From Lysobacter enzymogenes (GTDB taxonomy: Bacteria; Pseudomonadota; Gammaproteobacteria; Xanthomonadales; Xanthomonadaceae): a stretch of 64,000 nucleotides of DNA. The stretch covers positions 3,658,001 to 3,722,000 of the forward strand of contig NZ_CP067396.1 in the NCBI RefSeq assembly GCF_023617245.1, given 5' to 3'. The translations under genes and the position numbers were made by a program. Below the pieces are notes generated by a model that was not told where the DNA came from, searched no databases, and was given only the letters and a program-made list of their open reading frames with translations. Position 1 is the first letter of the stretch; the number at the start of each line of letters is the position of its first letter. Positions 53,606 through 61,015 of the stretch are shown here, in pieces.

Positions 53606-53952
53606 GGCGGTTCCAATCGATGAGAACGGCCGAGGCCGGTCCGGTGAAGACGGGCGGCAGCAGCCGCCGCGCCGCGCATGCGGCCGCGCGGCCGATGCAA
53701 GAAATAATGGGGCCGGCCAAAAGAAATCGTTGTGATTCGCGCATCGGCCGGGCCGGGGGAATTCAAAGCTGCGCCGCGCGCACTGTCAACGACGGCCGCG
53801 GATTGTTTTCCGGCGCTGCCGCCGCCGAATCCATCGCTGCCGCATCCGCCACGCCCGGCGCGAACGCGAATGCGGGCGTTCATGCAAGCCGCACGCCGCA
53901 AGCTATCGCGCGTGCGCAGCGGCATCGGCGCGCGCGTTCGTCGACGTCGCGT
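53606..53952. other. Intergenic region upstream of the AmpR-like gene
   Basis: About 347 bases with no gene. The inverted repeat AATCGTTGTGATT (53725-53737) lies in a small AT-rich patch 120 bp upstream of the regulator start and could be part of a LysR-type site (T-N-A spacing unclear). Confidence 0.4.
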
Positions 53953-54891
53953 TCAGCGCCGCACCGGCGTCGCCTCCGCCAGCGCGCCGCCGTTGGCCAC
54001 CTCGGCGCGCTTTTCCAGCAGATAGGCGTACCACTGCGCCTGGATCGCGTGCACCGGCCCGAGTTCGCGCTCGAACTCGGCCAGCGTGCCGCGGCCGCGC
54101 AGCAGCCGGCGATAGGCCGCGGCGTAGCGGCCGCCGTCGTAGTGGAACAGGAAGTGCGACAGGCTCCAATACTCGATGTAGTAGACGTTGAGATGGCGCC
54201 CGCCGATCGGCGGCCCGCTGTTGTCGATCAACTGCCGTAGCGGGATCAACAGGCCCGAGCGCAGGTCGCGTTCGAGCGAGCCCGACAGCGCCAGATCCGG
54301 CAGCCACCAGATCGGATACGCGCCGGGGTCGATCGTGCCCGGCCGCAGCCGCGCGCCGTCGAGCCGGCTCGCGCCGAAATAGCTGGCGACGCCTTCGTTG
54401 ATCCACTTCGCCCGCGCGTAGCCGGCGCGCTCGGCGTGCAGCTGGTGAGTGGCCTCGTGCAGCATCCAGTGATAGGGGCTGTCCGAGTTCTGGTCGAAAT
54501 AGGCGTGGCAGTACGGCGTGCGGTAGTAGGCCTCGGCCCACGGCATCGAGGTGTTGAACGCGGAGAACTGGGCGCGGTCGCGGTACAGGATCAGGCGCAG
54601 GCGGGTGTCGGCCGCCATCGGCGGCAAGGCGAAGAACTCGCCGTAGGCGCGGTACAAGGCCTCCACCGCGGTCGCCACGCGCACGGTCTGCGCCGGCGTG
54701 GCGGCGCTGAAGATGGCGTAGTGGTCGCTGCGGTACTCGCGCGCTTGCGGCGGCAACGGCGTGGCCGCGGCGGCGGCGGGCGGCGGCGCGGCGGTCGCGC
54801 TGCGGCCCGGGCCGGTGCCGCGGTCCGAACACGCCGCGCAGGCCGCGGCCAGGCAGCAGGCGACGACGATCCGTTTCATGCGCATGCGCAT
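53953..54891 (-). CDS. Putative lipoprotein metallopeptidase (HExxH, DUF1570-like)
   Basis: This 312-residue protein has a short leader rich in Cys and Ala (MRMRMKRIVVACCLAAACAA) that contains lipobox-like sites. The catalytic part has HWMLHEATHQLHAE (His145, Glu146, His149) and WINEGVASYFG (Glu166, 17 residues on), the gluzincin zinc pattern. RLILYRDRAQFSAF and a late aromatic-rich region also fit DUF1570-like proteins. The likely location is the periplasm. Starts at residues 3 or 5 are alternatives. It is transcribed towards the AmpR-like gene, 347 bp away. Confidence 0.78.
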   Translation of the reverse strand: MRMRMKRIVVACCLAAACAACSDRGTGPGRSATAAPPPAAAAATPLPPQAREYRSDHYAIFSAATPAQTVRVATAVEALYRAYGEFFALPPMAADTRLRLILYRDRAQFSAFNTSMPWAEAYYRTPYCHAYFDQNSDSPYHWMLHEATHQLHAERAGYARAKWINEGVASYFGASRLDGARLRPGTIDPGAYPIWWLPDLALSGSLERDLRSGLLIPLRQLIDNSGPPIGGRHLNVYYIEYWSLSHFLFHYDGGRYAAAYRRLLRGRGTLAEFERELGPVHAIQAQWYAYLLEKRAEVANGGALAEATPVRR

Positions 54892-55028
54892 CTCCTTGCG
54901 TCCAGCCGCCAGCCTAGCGCGCGCGGCGGCCGAAGCGAAATGGCCTGCGCGCCGAGTCCGTAAGTGGCCCTTGAGGCGGCTCGGCGGCGCGCCGCACAGT
55001 GGCGGCGACCGCCCCGGGAGCCGCGCCG

Positions 55029-55637
55029 ATGCCGCCGTTGCAAGTTGCCCGCCGCCCGACCTCGGCGCTGTACGCCGGCGCCCTCGCCGCGCTGCTCGCG
55101 CTGGCCTGGCCGCCTGCCTGCCTCGCCCAGGCCGCGGCGACGCCGGCCGCTTCCCAACGCGACGGCCAACGCGATTTCGATTTCGAAACCGGACTGTGGC
55201 GCACCCACGTGCGGCGCCTGGCGCAGTCCCCAGGCGCCGCGCCGCGATGGCTGGAGTACGCCGGCACCACCCGCGTCGTCGCCGTGCACGGCGGCCGCGC
55301 CAATCTCGCCGAACTGGCCGTGGCCGGCCCGGCCGGGCGCATCGACGGCGTCGCCCTGCGGTTGTACGAACCGGCCACGCGGCAATGGCGGATCCACTAC
55401 GCCAACCTGGGCGACGGCGCCCTGACCGCGCCGCTGGCCGGCCGCTTCGTCAACGGCCGCGGCGAATTCTTCGGCGACGACCGCATCGACGGCCGACCGG
55501 TCCGGGTGCGCTTTCGCATCCACTGCCCGCGCCCGGACCGCTGCCTGTTCGAACAAGCCGTCTCCGTCGACGGCGGCCACCAGTGGCAAGTCAACTGGCT
55601 CGCCACCGACACCCGCTTGGGCGAAAGCGCGGGCTGA
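55029..55637 (+). CDS. Secreted DUF1579-like paralogue, copy 1
   Basis: This 202-residue protein has a signal peptide (residues 1 to about 34, ending CLAQAAA). The mature part is beta-rich: FDFETGLWRTHVRRLAQSPG, VALRLYEPATRQWRIHYANLG and FVNGRGEFFGDDRIDGRPV, then LFEQAVSVDGGHQWQVNWL. The layout FDFxxGxW, LRLYEPATRxW, FFGDDxxDG is shared with the next gene. The fold looks like DUF1579/lipocalin-like barrels. The function is unknown. ATG 55029 was chosen for its signal peptide. Another ATG at 54999 is in frame. Confidence 0.72.
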   Translation: MPPLQVARRPTSALYAGALAALLALAWPPACLAQAAATPAASQRDGQRDFDFETGLWRTHVRRLAQSPGAAPRWLEYAGTTRVVAVHGGRANLAELAVAGPAGRIDGVALRLYEPATRQWRIHYANLGDGALTAPLAGRFVNGRGEFFGDDRIDGRPVRVRFRIHCPRPDRCLFEQAVSVDGGHQWQVNWLATDTRLGESAG

Positions 55638-55647
55638 GCTAAACGCT

Positions 55648-55737
55648 GAAGAGCCACGTTCTGAAGAGCCGCGCTCCGACGAGCCGCGCTTCGACGAGCC
55701 GCACACCGACGAGCCGCGCATCGGCAAGCCGCCGATC
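55648..55737. repeat. Minisatellite of 15-bp units between paralogues
   Basis: Six 15-bp units of the form GACGAGCCGCGCTTC (variants GAAGAGCCGCGCTCC, GACGAGCCGCACACC and so on) lie between the stop of copy 1 (55637) and the ATG of copy 2 (55761). Confidence 0.85.
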
Positions 55738-55760
55738 CGCACACACCGACAGGACCGCGC

Positions 55761-56357
55761 ATGCCCGACACCCACGACCCGTCCCGCCGCCTGCTGCTGC
55801 GCGCGCCGTTGCTCGCCGCCGTCGCGGCCGCGCTGCCCGCCGCGGCCACGGCCGCCGCGCCCGCGGTCTCCGACTCCGCCGACGCCGCCGATCCCGCGCG
55901 CGCCTTCGATTTCTTCCTCGGCACCTGGCAGGTGCGCTACCGCCGCCTGCGCGAACGGCTGATGGACAGCCGCGACTGGGAAGAATTCGACGGCCGCTGC
56001 CAGACCCAGTCGCTGTTCGGCGGCCTCGCCCAGTTCGACGAAAGCGTGGTGAACCGACCCGGCCTGCCCTATCGCGGCCTGGCCCTGCGCAGCTTCGACC
56101 CGGCCACGCGCAGTTGGGCCGACTGGTGGCTGGACACGCGCAACCCGCAGCGCATCGGCCCGCCGATGATCGGCGGCTTCGCCGACGGCGAAGGCCGGTT
56201 CTTCGGCGAGAGCCAACTGCGCGGCGCGACGGTCAAGGTGCGCGGGCTGTGGACCGGGATCGGCGCCGACCGCGTGCAATGGGAACAGGCGTATTCGGCC
56301 GACGGCGGCGCGAGTTGGGAAACCAACTGGGTCTCGCGCTATCGGCGCGTCGGCTGA
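55761..56357 (+). CDS. Secreted DUF1579-like paralogue, copy 2
   Basis: This 198-residue protein has a Tat-like leader SRRLLLRAPLLAAVAAALPA (twin Arg, no Lys), so it may cross the membrane folded. The body is paralogous to the previous gene: AFDFFLGTWQVRYRRLRERL, LALRSFDPATRSWADWWLD, GEGRFFGESQLRGATVKV and WEQAYSADGGASWETNWVS. The function is unknown. 123 bp separates it from copy 1 and holds a minisatellite, but no terminator, so co-transcription is likely. Confidence 0.72.
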   Translation: MPDTHDPSRRLLLRAPLLAAVAAALPAAATAAAPAVSDSADAADPARAFDFFLGTWQVRYRRLRERLMDSRDWEEFDGRCQTQSLFGGLAQFDESVVNRPGLPYRGLALRSFDPATRSWADWWLDTRNPQRIGPPMIGGFADGEGRFFGESQLRGATVKVRGLWTGIGADRVQWEQAYSADGGASWETNWVSRYRRVG

Positions 56358-56391
56358 GGCGATCGCCAAGCCGACGTCCCGCCGTCCGCGC

Positions 56392-57165
56392 TCAAGGAAT
56401 CGAATCGGCGCAACTGCACACGGGCTCCAGCACCGCGCATCGCGCCGGCGTCCACCAGCGTTCGCGATAACCGCCGTCGGCCGTCGCTTCCAGCCGGATC
56501 GCCCCGCGTCGCCCGCCGATCAGCCAGCCGTCGCCGAGCGGCTGGATCGAGCCGACATAGCTGCCCAGCCAATCGCGCGAGCGATGCAGGCGCCGGACCT
56601 GGCCGCTGTCCAGTTGCACCGACGCCACCCCGTCGACCAACAGCAGCACCCATTCCTTGTCGCCGCGCCGCACCGCCGCCACCGGCGCGGCGTCAAGCTC
56701 GGCGAGGCGGTGGATGCGCCAGCTGCGTCCGTCGCGGCGCTCGAAGCGCAGGACCGAGCCGCGGTTGGCGTCCAAGTGGGCGAGACCCTCGGCGATCACC
56801 GCCTCGCCGCGGTAGCGCGTCGCCGCGACCGGATCGACCTGCGTCTGCTCGAAGCGCGCGCCGCCGTCGCGCGGCAGCCATTCAATCCAGCCGCCGAACT
56901 CGCCGCGGTTGTAACCGAGCAAGGCGCCGTCGTCGAACAGCTCCCGCACCGTCAGGTAGCGATGCTCATGGCGGACCTGGACCAACTCCGGCGTGCCGTC
57001 GGCCGCGCGCCGCACCGACCATTCCTGCTGCGAATAGTTGGCGCAGCGCAATGCCGCTTCGGAGCGCGGCGGGTCGATCGCCACCCAGCCCGACGGCGGC
57101 GCGTCGCCGCCGGTCGCCACCACCGCGGCGGCCGCAGCCGCCAGCATCCATGTCGTCGCCGTCAT
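56392..57165 (-). CDS. Secreted hypothetical protein, paralogue of the next gene
   Basis: This 257-residue protein has a short signal-like N-terminus (WMLAAAAAAVVATGG) and no lipobox. Its beta-rich body has GWIEWLPRDGGARFEQTQ, VLRFERRDGRSWRIHRLAELDAAPVAAVRRGDKEW and LGDGWLIGGRRGAIRLE. A Cys pair ends the chain (CAVLEPVCSCAD). The same order occurs in the gene at 57202. I do not recognise the family. It may be a beta-propeller-like repeat, but this is only an impression. The two genes are in tandem with a 36-bp gap and are probably co-transcribed. Confidence 0.6.
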   Translation of the reverse strand: MTATTWMLAAAAAAVVATGGDAPPSGWVAIDPPRSEAALRCANYSQQEWSVRRAADGTPELVQVRHEHRYLTVRELFDDGALLGYNRGEFGGWIEWLPRDGGARFEQTQVDPVAATRYRGEAVIAEGLAHLDANRGSVLRFERRDGRSWRIHRLAELDAAPVAAVRRGDKEWVLLLVDGVASVQLDSGQVRRLHRSRDWLGSYVGSIQPLGDGWLIGGRRGAIRLEATADGGYRERWWTPARCAVLEPVCSCADSIP

Positions 57166-57201
57166 CGTCCGTTGCCTGCCTGCATCGTGAAGTCGTCTTC
57201 G

Positions 57202-58008
57202 CTAGCGCTCCAGCCGCTGCGGCCGGCACCCGCACTGCGGCGCGGCCAGGCGCCGGCAATTCTCCGGCACTAGCCACTGTTCGCTGTAATGCTCGCCGAA
57301 CGGCTGCAGCCGGATCAGACCGTGCGCGGTGCCGATCAGCCAACCCGCGCCGGAGGCCTGCAGCGACTGCGGCTGCAGCCGCGCCCAGCGCGGATTGCGG
57401 TGCAGCGGCCGCTGCCGCTGCGCGGCCAGGTCGATGGCGACCAAGCCGGTCTGGGTCAACACCACCCAGTCGCGCTCGCCGCTGCGCGCCGCCGCGGCCG
57501 GCGTCGCGTCGAGTTCGAGCGCGCGATGGATCCGCCAGCGCTGCGCGTCGCGCCGCTCGAAGCGCACGATCGCGCCCTCATGGCGGCCGTCGTGGCTGCG
57601 GCCCTCGGCCAGGAACACGTCGCCGCCGAACTCGGTCGCGGCCTTGGGCCGCAGGTCGGCGTTGCTGAGCACGAAGCCGGCCTTCGCCGCCGCGCCCTGG
57701 CGCGGCGTCCATTCGATCCGGCCGTCGCCGGCGGCGCGCATCACCCCGTCGGCCAGCGCCACCTGCAACGGCGGCGCCGGCTGCGGCGGCGCGATGCGCA
57801 CGCGCTCGCCGTCGTCGGCCGACACCTGCCAGGGACGCAGCGCGTCGATCGCGCACTGCCATTGCGCGGCGTCCTCGGGCGCGGCGATCGCCGCCCAGCC
57901 CTTGGGCACCTCGCCCGCGCCGAGGCTGATGCCGTGCGCGCCGGCGGCGCCCAGCGCCGGCCAGGCCAACGCGAAGCAGGCCATCGCTGCGATCGCACTT
58001 TGCCGCAT
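57202..58008 (-). CDS. Secreted hypothetical protein, upstream paralogue
   Basis: This 268-residue protein has a signal peptide (MRQSAIAAMACFALAWPALG, cleavage near GAAGA). The body parallels the previous gene: GRIEWTPRQGAAAKAGFVL, IVRFERRDAQRWRIHRALELDATPAAAARSGERDW, GAGWLIGTAHGLIRLQ and the C-terminal CRRLAAPQCGC. ATG 58008 starts the signal. The frame continues upstream without conserved sequence. Divergent from the ParB-like gene by 175 bp. Function unknown. Confidence 0.65.
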   Translation of the reverse strand: MRQSAIAAMACFALAWPALGAAGAHGISLGAGEVPKGWAAIAAPEDAAQWQCAIDALRPWQVSADDGERVRIAPPQPAPPLQVALADGVMRAAGDGRIEWTPRQGAAAKAGFVLSNADLRPKAATEFGGDVFLAEGRSHDGRHEGAIVRFERRDAQRWRIHRALELDATPAAAARSGERDWVVLTQTGLVAIDLAAQRQRPLHRNPRWARLQPQSLQASGAGWLIGTAHGLIRLQPFGEHYSEQWLVPENCRRLAAPQCGCRPQRLER

Positions 58009-58120
58009 CCGTCCCCTCGGCGTGGCGCCGCGGACTCGCGGCCGCGCCAGTATCGCCGATCCGCGGGCCGTCTCGCGTCCCCGGCCCGCGCGCCGGTCCG
58101 CGCGCGCCGCGCCGGCCGGC

Positions 58121-58149
58121 CTGACGCGGCGGCCGCGACTGCCTACAAT
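58121..58149 (+). promoter_or_regulatory. Candidate sigma-70 promoter of ParB-like gene
   Basis: CTGACG (58121-58126) and TACAAT (58144-58149) are spaced by 17 bp and lie 34 bp before the ATG at 58184. This is the best -35/-10 pair seen in the right part of the window. Confidence 0.45.
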
Positions 58150-58183
58150 GCCCGCCCCCACCGTTCCGAACGCCGCACGCCGC

Positions 58184-59056
58184 ATGGATATCGTCATCAA
58201 CGAATCGCTCAAGGCCTACATCGACCCGCTGACTCCGGACGAGCACGAGGCGCTGGAAGCCAGTCTGCTCGCCGAAGGCTGCCGCGACGCGCTGATCCTG
58301 TGGGGCGATGTGCTGGTCGACGGCCACAACCGCTACGGCATCTGCAAGCAGCACGGCCTGCCGTTCCAGACCGTGCAGAACAAGCGCTTCAAGACCCTCG
58401 ACGACGTCCACCTGTGGATGATCGACCAGCACCTGGGCCGGCGCAGCGTCTCGGACTTCCAGCGCGGCGTGCTGGCGCTGCGCAAGCGCGAAATCCTGAG
58501 CGAACGGCGCGCGCGCGCCGAAGCCGAGCGTGCGGCCGAAGCCGAGGCCGCCGCCGCGCCGGCGGCGGACGCGGACGCGGCCGGCGATGCGCCGCCGTGG
58601 GCCGACGACGCCGCGTTCCAGGCGCCGGCGCTGGACAGCCGCCAGGCGCTGGCCAAGGCCGCGCGCCTGAGCAACAGCCAGGTCGGCATGATCGAGACCA
58701 TCCACAAGCAGGCCGCGCCGGAAGTGGTGGCCGCGGTCAAGTCCGGCGCGATCTCGATCAACGCCGCCGCCGCGGTCGCGACCTTGCCGGAAGACGAACA
58801 GCGCGCCGCGGCCCTGGCCGGCGGCGCCGAACTCAAGCAGGCCGCCAAGCGCGTGCGCGAATCCAAGCGCAAGCCGCGCGAGGCCAAGCCGCAGGTGGAG
58901 GTCGAGGAAGAGGCGGCGCCGGCGCGGTTCGTCGCGAACGCGGACGAGAGTGAGGAACTGCAGGCGCTGCGCAAGCGCGTGGCTGAACTGAGTGAAGAGA
59001 ACGAGGCGCTGAAGCTGGAAATCGCCGGCCTGCGCGCGGCGTTGGGACGCGACTGA
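58184..59056 (+). CDS. ParB-like nuclease-domain protein
   Basis: This 290-residue protein has an N-terminal ParB/Spo0J-like part. SLLAEGCRDALILWGDVLVDGHNRYGICKQHG (residues 30-61) matches the ParB N-terminal pattern (D-G-H-x-R). An Ala/Glu-rich linker (about residues 105-150), then a helical part KAARLSNSQVGMIETIHKQA and a long charged coiled coil at the C-terminus (EELQALRKRVAELSEENEALKLEI) follow. It may act as a nucleic-acid-binding or replication-partition-related regulator. No parA or rep gene neighbours it, so it is a stand-alone. ATG 58184 lies 34 bp after a promoter-like pair. Confidence 0.72.
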   Translation: MDIVINESLKAYIDPLTPDEHEALEASLLAEGCRDALILWGDVLVDGHNRYGICKQHGLPFQTVQNKRFKTLDDVHLWMIDQHLGRRSVSDFQRGVLALRKREILSERRARAEAERAAEAEAAAAPAADADAAGDAPPWADDAAFQAPALDSRQALAKAARLSNSQVGMIETIHKQAAPEVVAAVKSGAISINAAAAVATLPEDEQRAAALAGGAELKQAAKRVRESKRKPREAKPQVEVEEEAAPARFVANADESEELQALRKRVAELSEENEALKLEIAGLRAALGRD

Positions 59057-59196
59057 GCGCCGGCGCGACGGCGCTCGCGACCGGCGGCTTCGACCCGGCG
59101 CGGCGCCCGCGCCCGCCGCGCGCAACGCCGGCGAGAGGTCGAGACCCGGGAACTAGAACCCGCGGCCGGACGAAGTTCGTCCGGCCGCGTACGCAC

Positions 59197-59490
59197 TCAC
59201 TCCGCCGGCTTCTCGCACTTGTTGTCGCGCATCAGCGCCCATTCCTCGCAGACGCGGCCGTCGGGCAGGTGGCACAGGCCGTACTGGCCGCCGTCCTTGC
59301 CGGTGCGGATCTCCAGCCGGCCGCCGAGCTTCTGGCAGTTCACCGAGGCCGGATTGGCCATACCCACGCCCTTGGCTTCGGCGGCCGGCATCGGGTCGGA
59401 TTTGGTCGCGACCGGTTCGGAGGGCGTGCTGCAGGCGGCCAGCGCGAGCAGCGCCAGCGGCAGGAGGACGGAGGCGGCGCGGAGGCTCAT
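59197..59490 (-). CDS. Small DUF333-type lipoprotein
   Basis: This 97-residue protein has a lipoprotein signal ending ALAAC (Cys20). The mature part has the DUF333 sequence: ANPASVNCQKLGGRLEIRTGKDGGQYGLCHLPDGRVCEEWALMRDNKC, with four conserved Cys. Enterobacterial homologues are small putative hemolysin-related or hypothetical lipoproteins. The function is unknown. It is convergent with the ParB-like gene with a 140-bp gap. Confidence 0.85.
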   Translation of the reverse strand: MSLRAASVLLPLALLALAACSTPSEPVATKSDPMPAAEAKGVGMANPASVNCQKLGGRLEIRTGKDGGQYGLCHLPDGRVCEEWALMRDNKCEKPAE

Positions 59491-59588
59491 GGCGAATACC
59501 TGGGTGGCGGAAAACGGCGGCCACTATACGGGTGGGTGGATTGATGCCTGGGTGAAGGTTTGCGGCGGGCGGCGGCGCGGCGATGCGA

Positions 59589-59708
59589 GCGGAAGGCGTC
59601 GGGCCTGAAGGCCCTCCCACAAAAGCCCCGGCGTCGGATGAAGGCGCTCGCACAAAAACCTGGGCAAGCGCGCGCTGTCGTGGCAGGGCCTTCAGCCCCG
59701 ACGCGTTG
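59589..59708. repeat. Inverted-repeat pair, family A
   Basis: Arms lie at 59589-59625 (GGAAGGCGTCGGGCCTGAAG and onward) and 59676-59708 (complement, with CAGCCCCGA for CAGGCCCGA). The pair lies between two minus-strand genes. Confidence 0.85.
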
Positions 59709-59737
59709 CGCTGCGCTCGCGGCGCACCGCCGAACGC

Positions 59738-60742
59738 TCAACCCGCCTTCACCGCCGCGGCCGCCTCCGCCTTCATCAGCGTCTGCGCCTGATCGGCCCA
59801 GCGCACGTCGGCGCCGGCCGGCGGATACGTGCTCACCATCGTCCACGAGGTCTCGCCCGCGACCTGATCGGGGAAACTGCCCTGCCATTGCTGCGGCGTC
59901 AGCGGCAAGGCGTTGTCCAGCACCACGGTCAGGTTCGACAGCGCATGCCGCGCCAGCAGGTGCGGGAACCACTCCTTGTCGACATAGAACGACGTGCGGA
60001 AGCCGGTACCGACCGCGCAATAGTCGAACGTCGACGGCGGCAGCGACGGCACGTAGTCCCAATAGTTGTACACGCGGATGCTGAGGCTGGCGTCGATCTG
60101 GCTCGCGTACGCGCTGCCCCAGCTGTCCAGGCCGACCATCGGGCTGGCGAAATTGAGGTTGGACGCGGAAAACGGCCGCTCGCCCATCGGCCGGCTGACC
60201 GCCACATCCAGCGAGAACAGCTGGCTCAGCGCCGCGCCGAGGCTGTGGCCGGTGACGTAGAGCTGGGTCGGCTGGTATTTGTGCAGCAGCGCGAACAACT
60301 GCGCGCGCATCGATGCGGTCATGCCCTCGCCCTGGGTGTCGTAGATGCCGTAGAACCCCGACGACACCCACGGCGTCGGGCTGACGCTGCCCGCGGTCGG
60401 GACGAACGTGGTGGGAATGAAGTGCACGTCCTCCCAGGCGTCGAGATCCGAATCGGTGCCGCGGAAGGCGAAGATGCAGGTATCCGGTTGCGCCGAGGAC
60501 TGGAACACCACGCCGAAGGATTCGATCGAGCCGCTGAGCAGCAGCGCGTCCCAGCCGGTCCAGTGGTCGACCATGACGTAGCCGGGCGGCGCGGTCACCG
60601 GTTGATCGGGATTCTGGTAGTAGTCGTACGCGGCGCGCGATGCGATCGCCAGCGCCAGGGTGAGATCGGTATCGAGGGTCGGGTTGCCGGCGTAAGCGCC
60701 GGCGTCGGGCAGCGTGGTTGCTGCGGCAAGGCTCGCGTTCAT
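59738..60742 (-). CDS. Class 3 lipase-family protein
   Basis: This 334-residue protein has alpha/beta-hydrolase features of lipase class 3: FAFRGTDSDLDAWEDVHFI (residues 91-109), the nucleophile elbow YVTGHSLGAALSQLF with Ser167, LNFASPMVGLDSWGSAYASQI, and IRVYNYWDYVPSLP with the likely catalytic Asp. The late His is not certain. No signal peptide is present, so export, if any, is by another route. Substrates are acylglycerols in characterised relatives. It is monocistronic, preceded by 270 bp without genes and followed by the repeat pair. Confidence 0.87.
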   Translation of the reverse strand: MNASLAAATTLPDAGAYAGNPTLDTDLTLALAIASRAAYDYYQNPDQPVTAPPGYVMVDHWTGWDALLLSGSIESFGVVFQSSAQPDTCIFAFRGTDSDLDAWEDVHFIPTTFVPTAGSVSPTPWVSSGFYGIYDTQGEGMTASMRAQLFALLHKYQPTQLYVTGHSLGAALSQLFSLDVAVSRPMGERPFSASNLNFASPMVGLDSWGSAYASQIDASLSIRVYNYWDYVPSLPPSTFDYCAVGTGFRTSFYVDKEWFPHLLARHALSNLTVVLDNALPLTPQQWQGSFPDQVAGETSWTMVSTYPPAGADVRWADQAQTLMKAEAAAAVKAG

Positions 60743-60955
60743 GGAATCGTTCCGTCCGGTCGGCTGAAGGCGGTGACGCGCGCCGGCCGTCCCCGCAATC
60801 CGGCGGGCGGCGCGCGATGCATCACGTCCTTTGTGACGGATTTCGCGGAACAGCGAGGGCTTGCTGTCCGCGCGGCATTTCTAAGTACGCCAAACGGCCG
60901 CGGCGGCGGACACGCCCGCGGACACGCCCGCGGCCGCGACCGCAACCACGCGCGC

Positions 60956-60987
60956 AAAAAAAAGCGGCCGCGCGTGGCGCGGCCGCT
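60956..60987 (-). terminator. Rho-independent terminator of beta-helix gene
   Basis: On the minus strand GCGGCCGCG pairs with CGCGGCCGC (60965-60987 region) and is followed by a run of nine T (plus-strand A 60956-60964). It lies 28 bp downstream of the beta-helix protein stop codon. Confidence 0.93.
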
Positions 60988-61015
60988 GGCCTGTCGGCGA
61001 CAGGACCGGGAAAGC

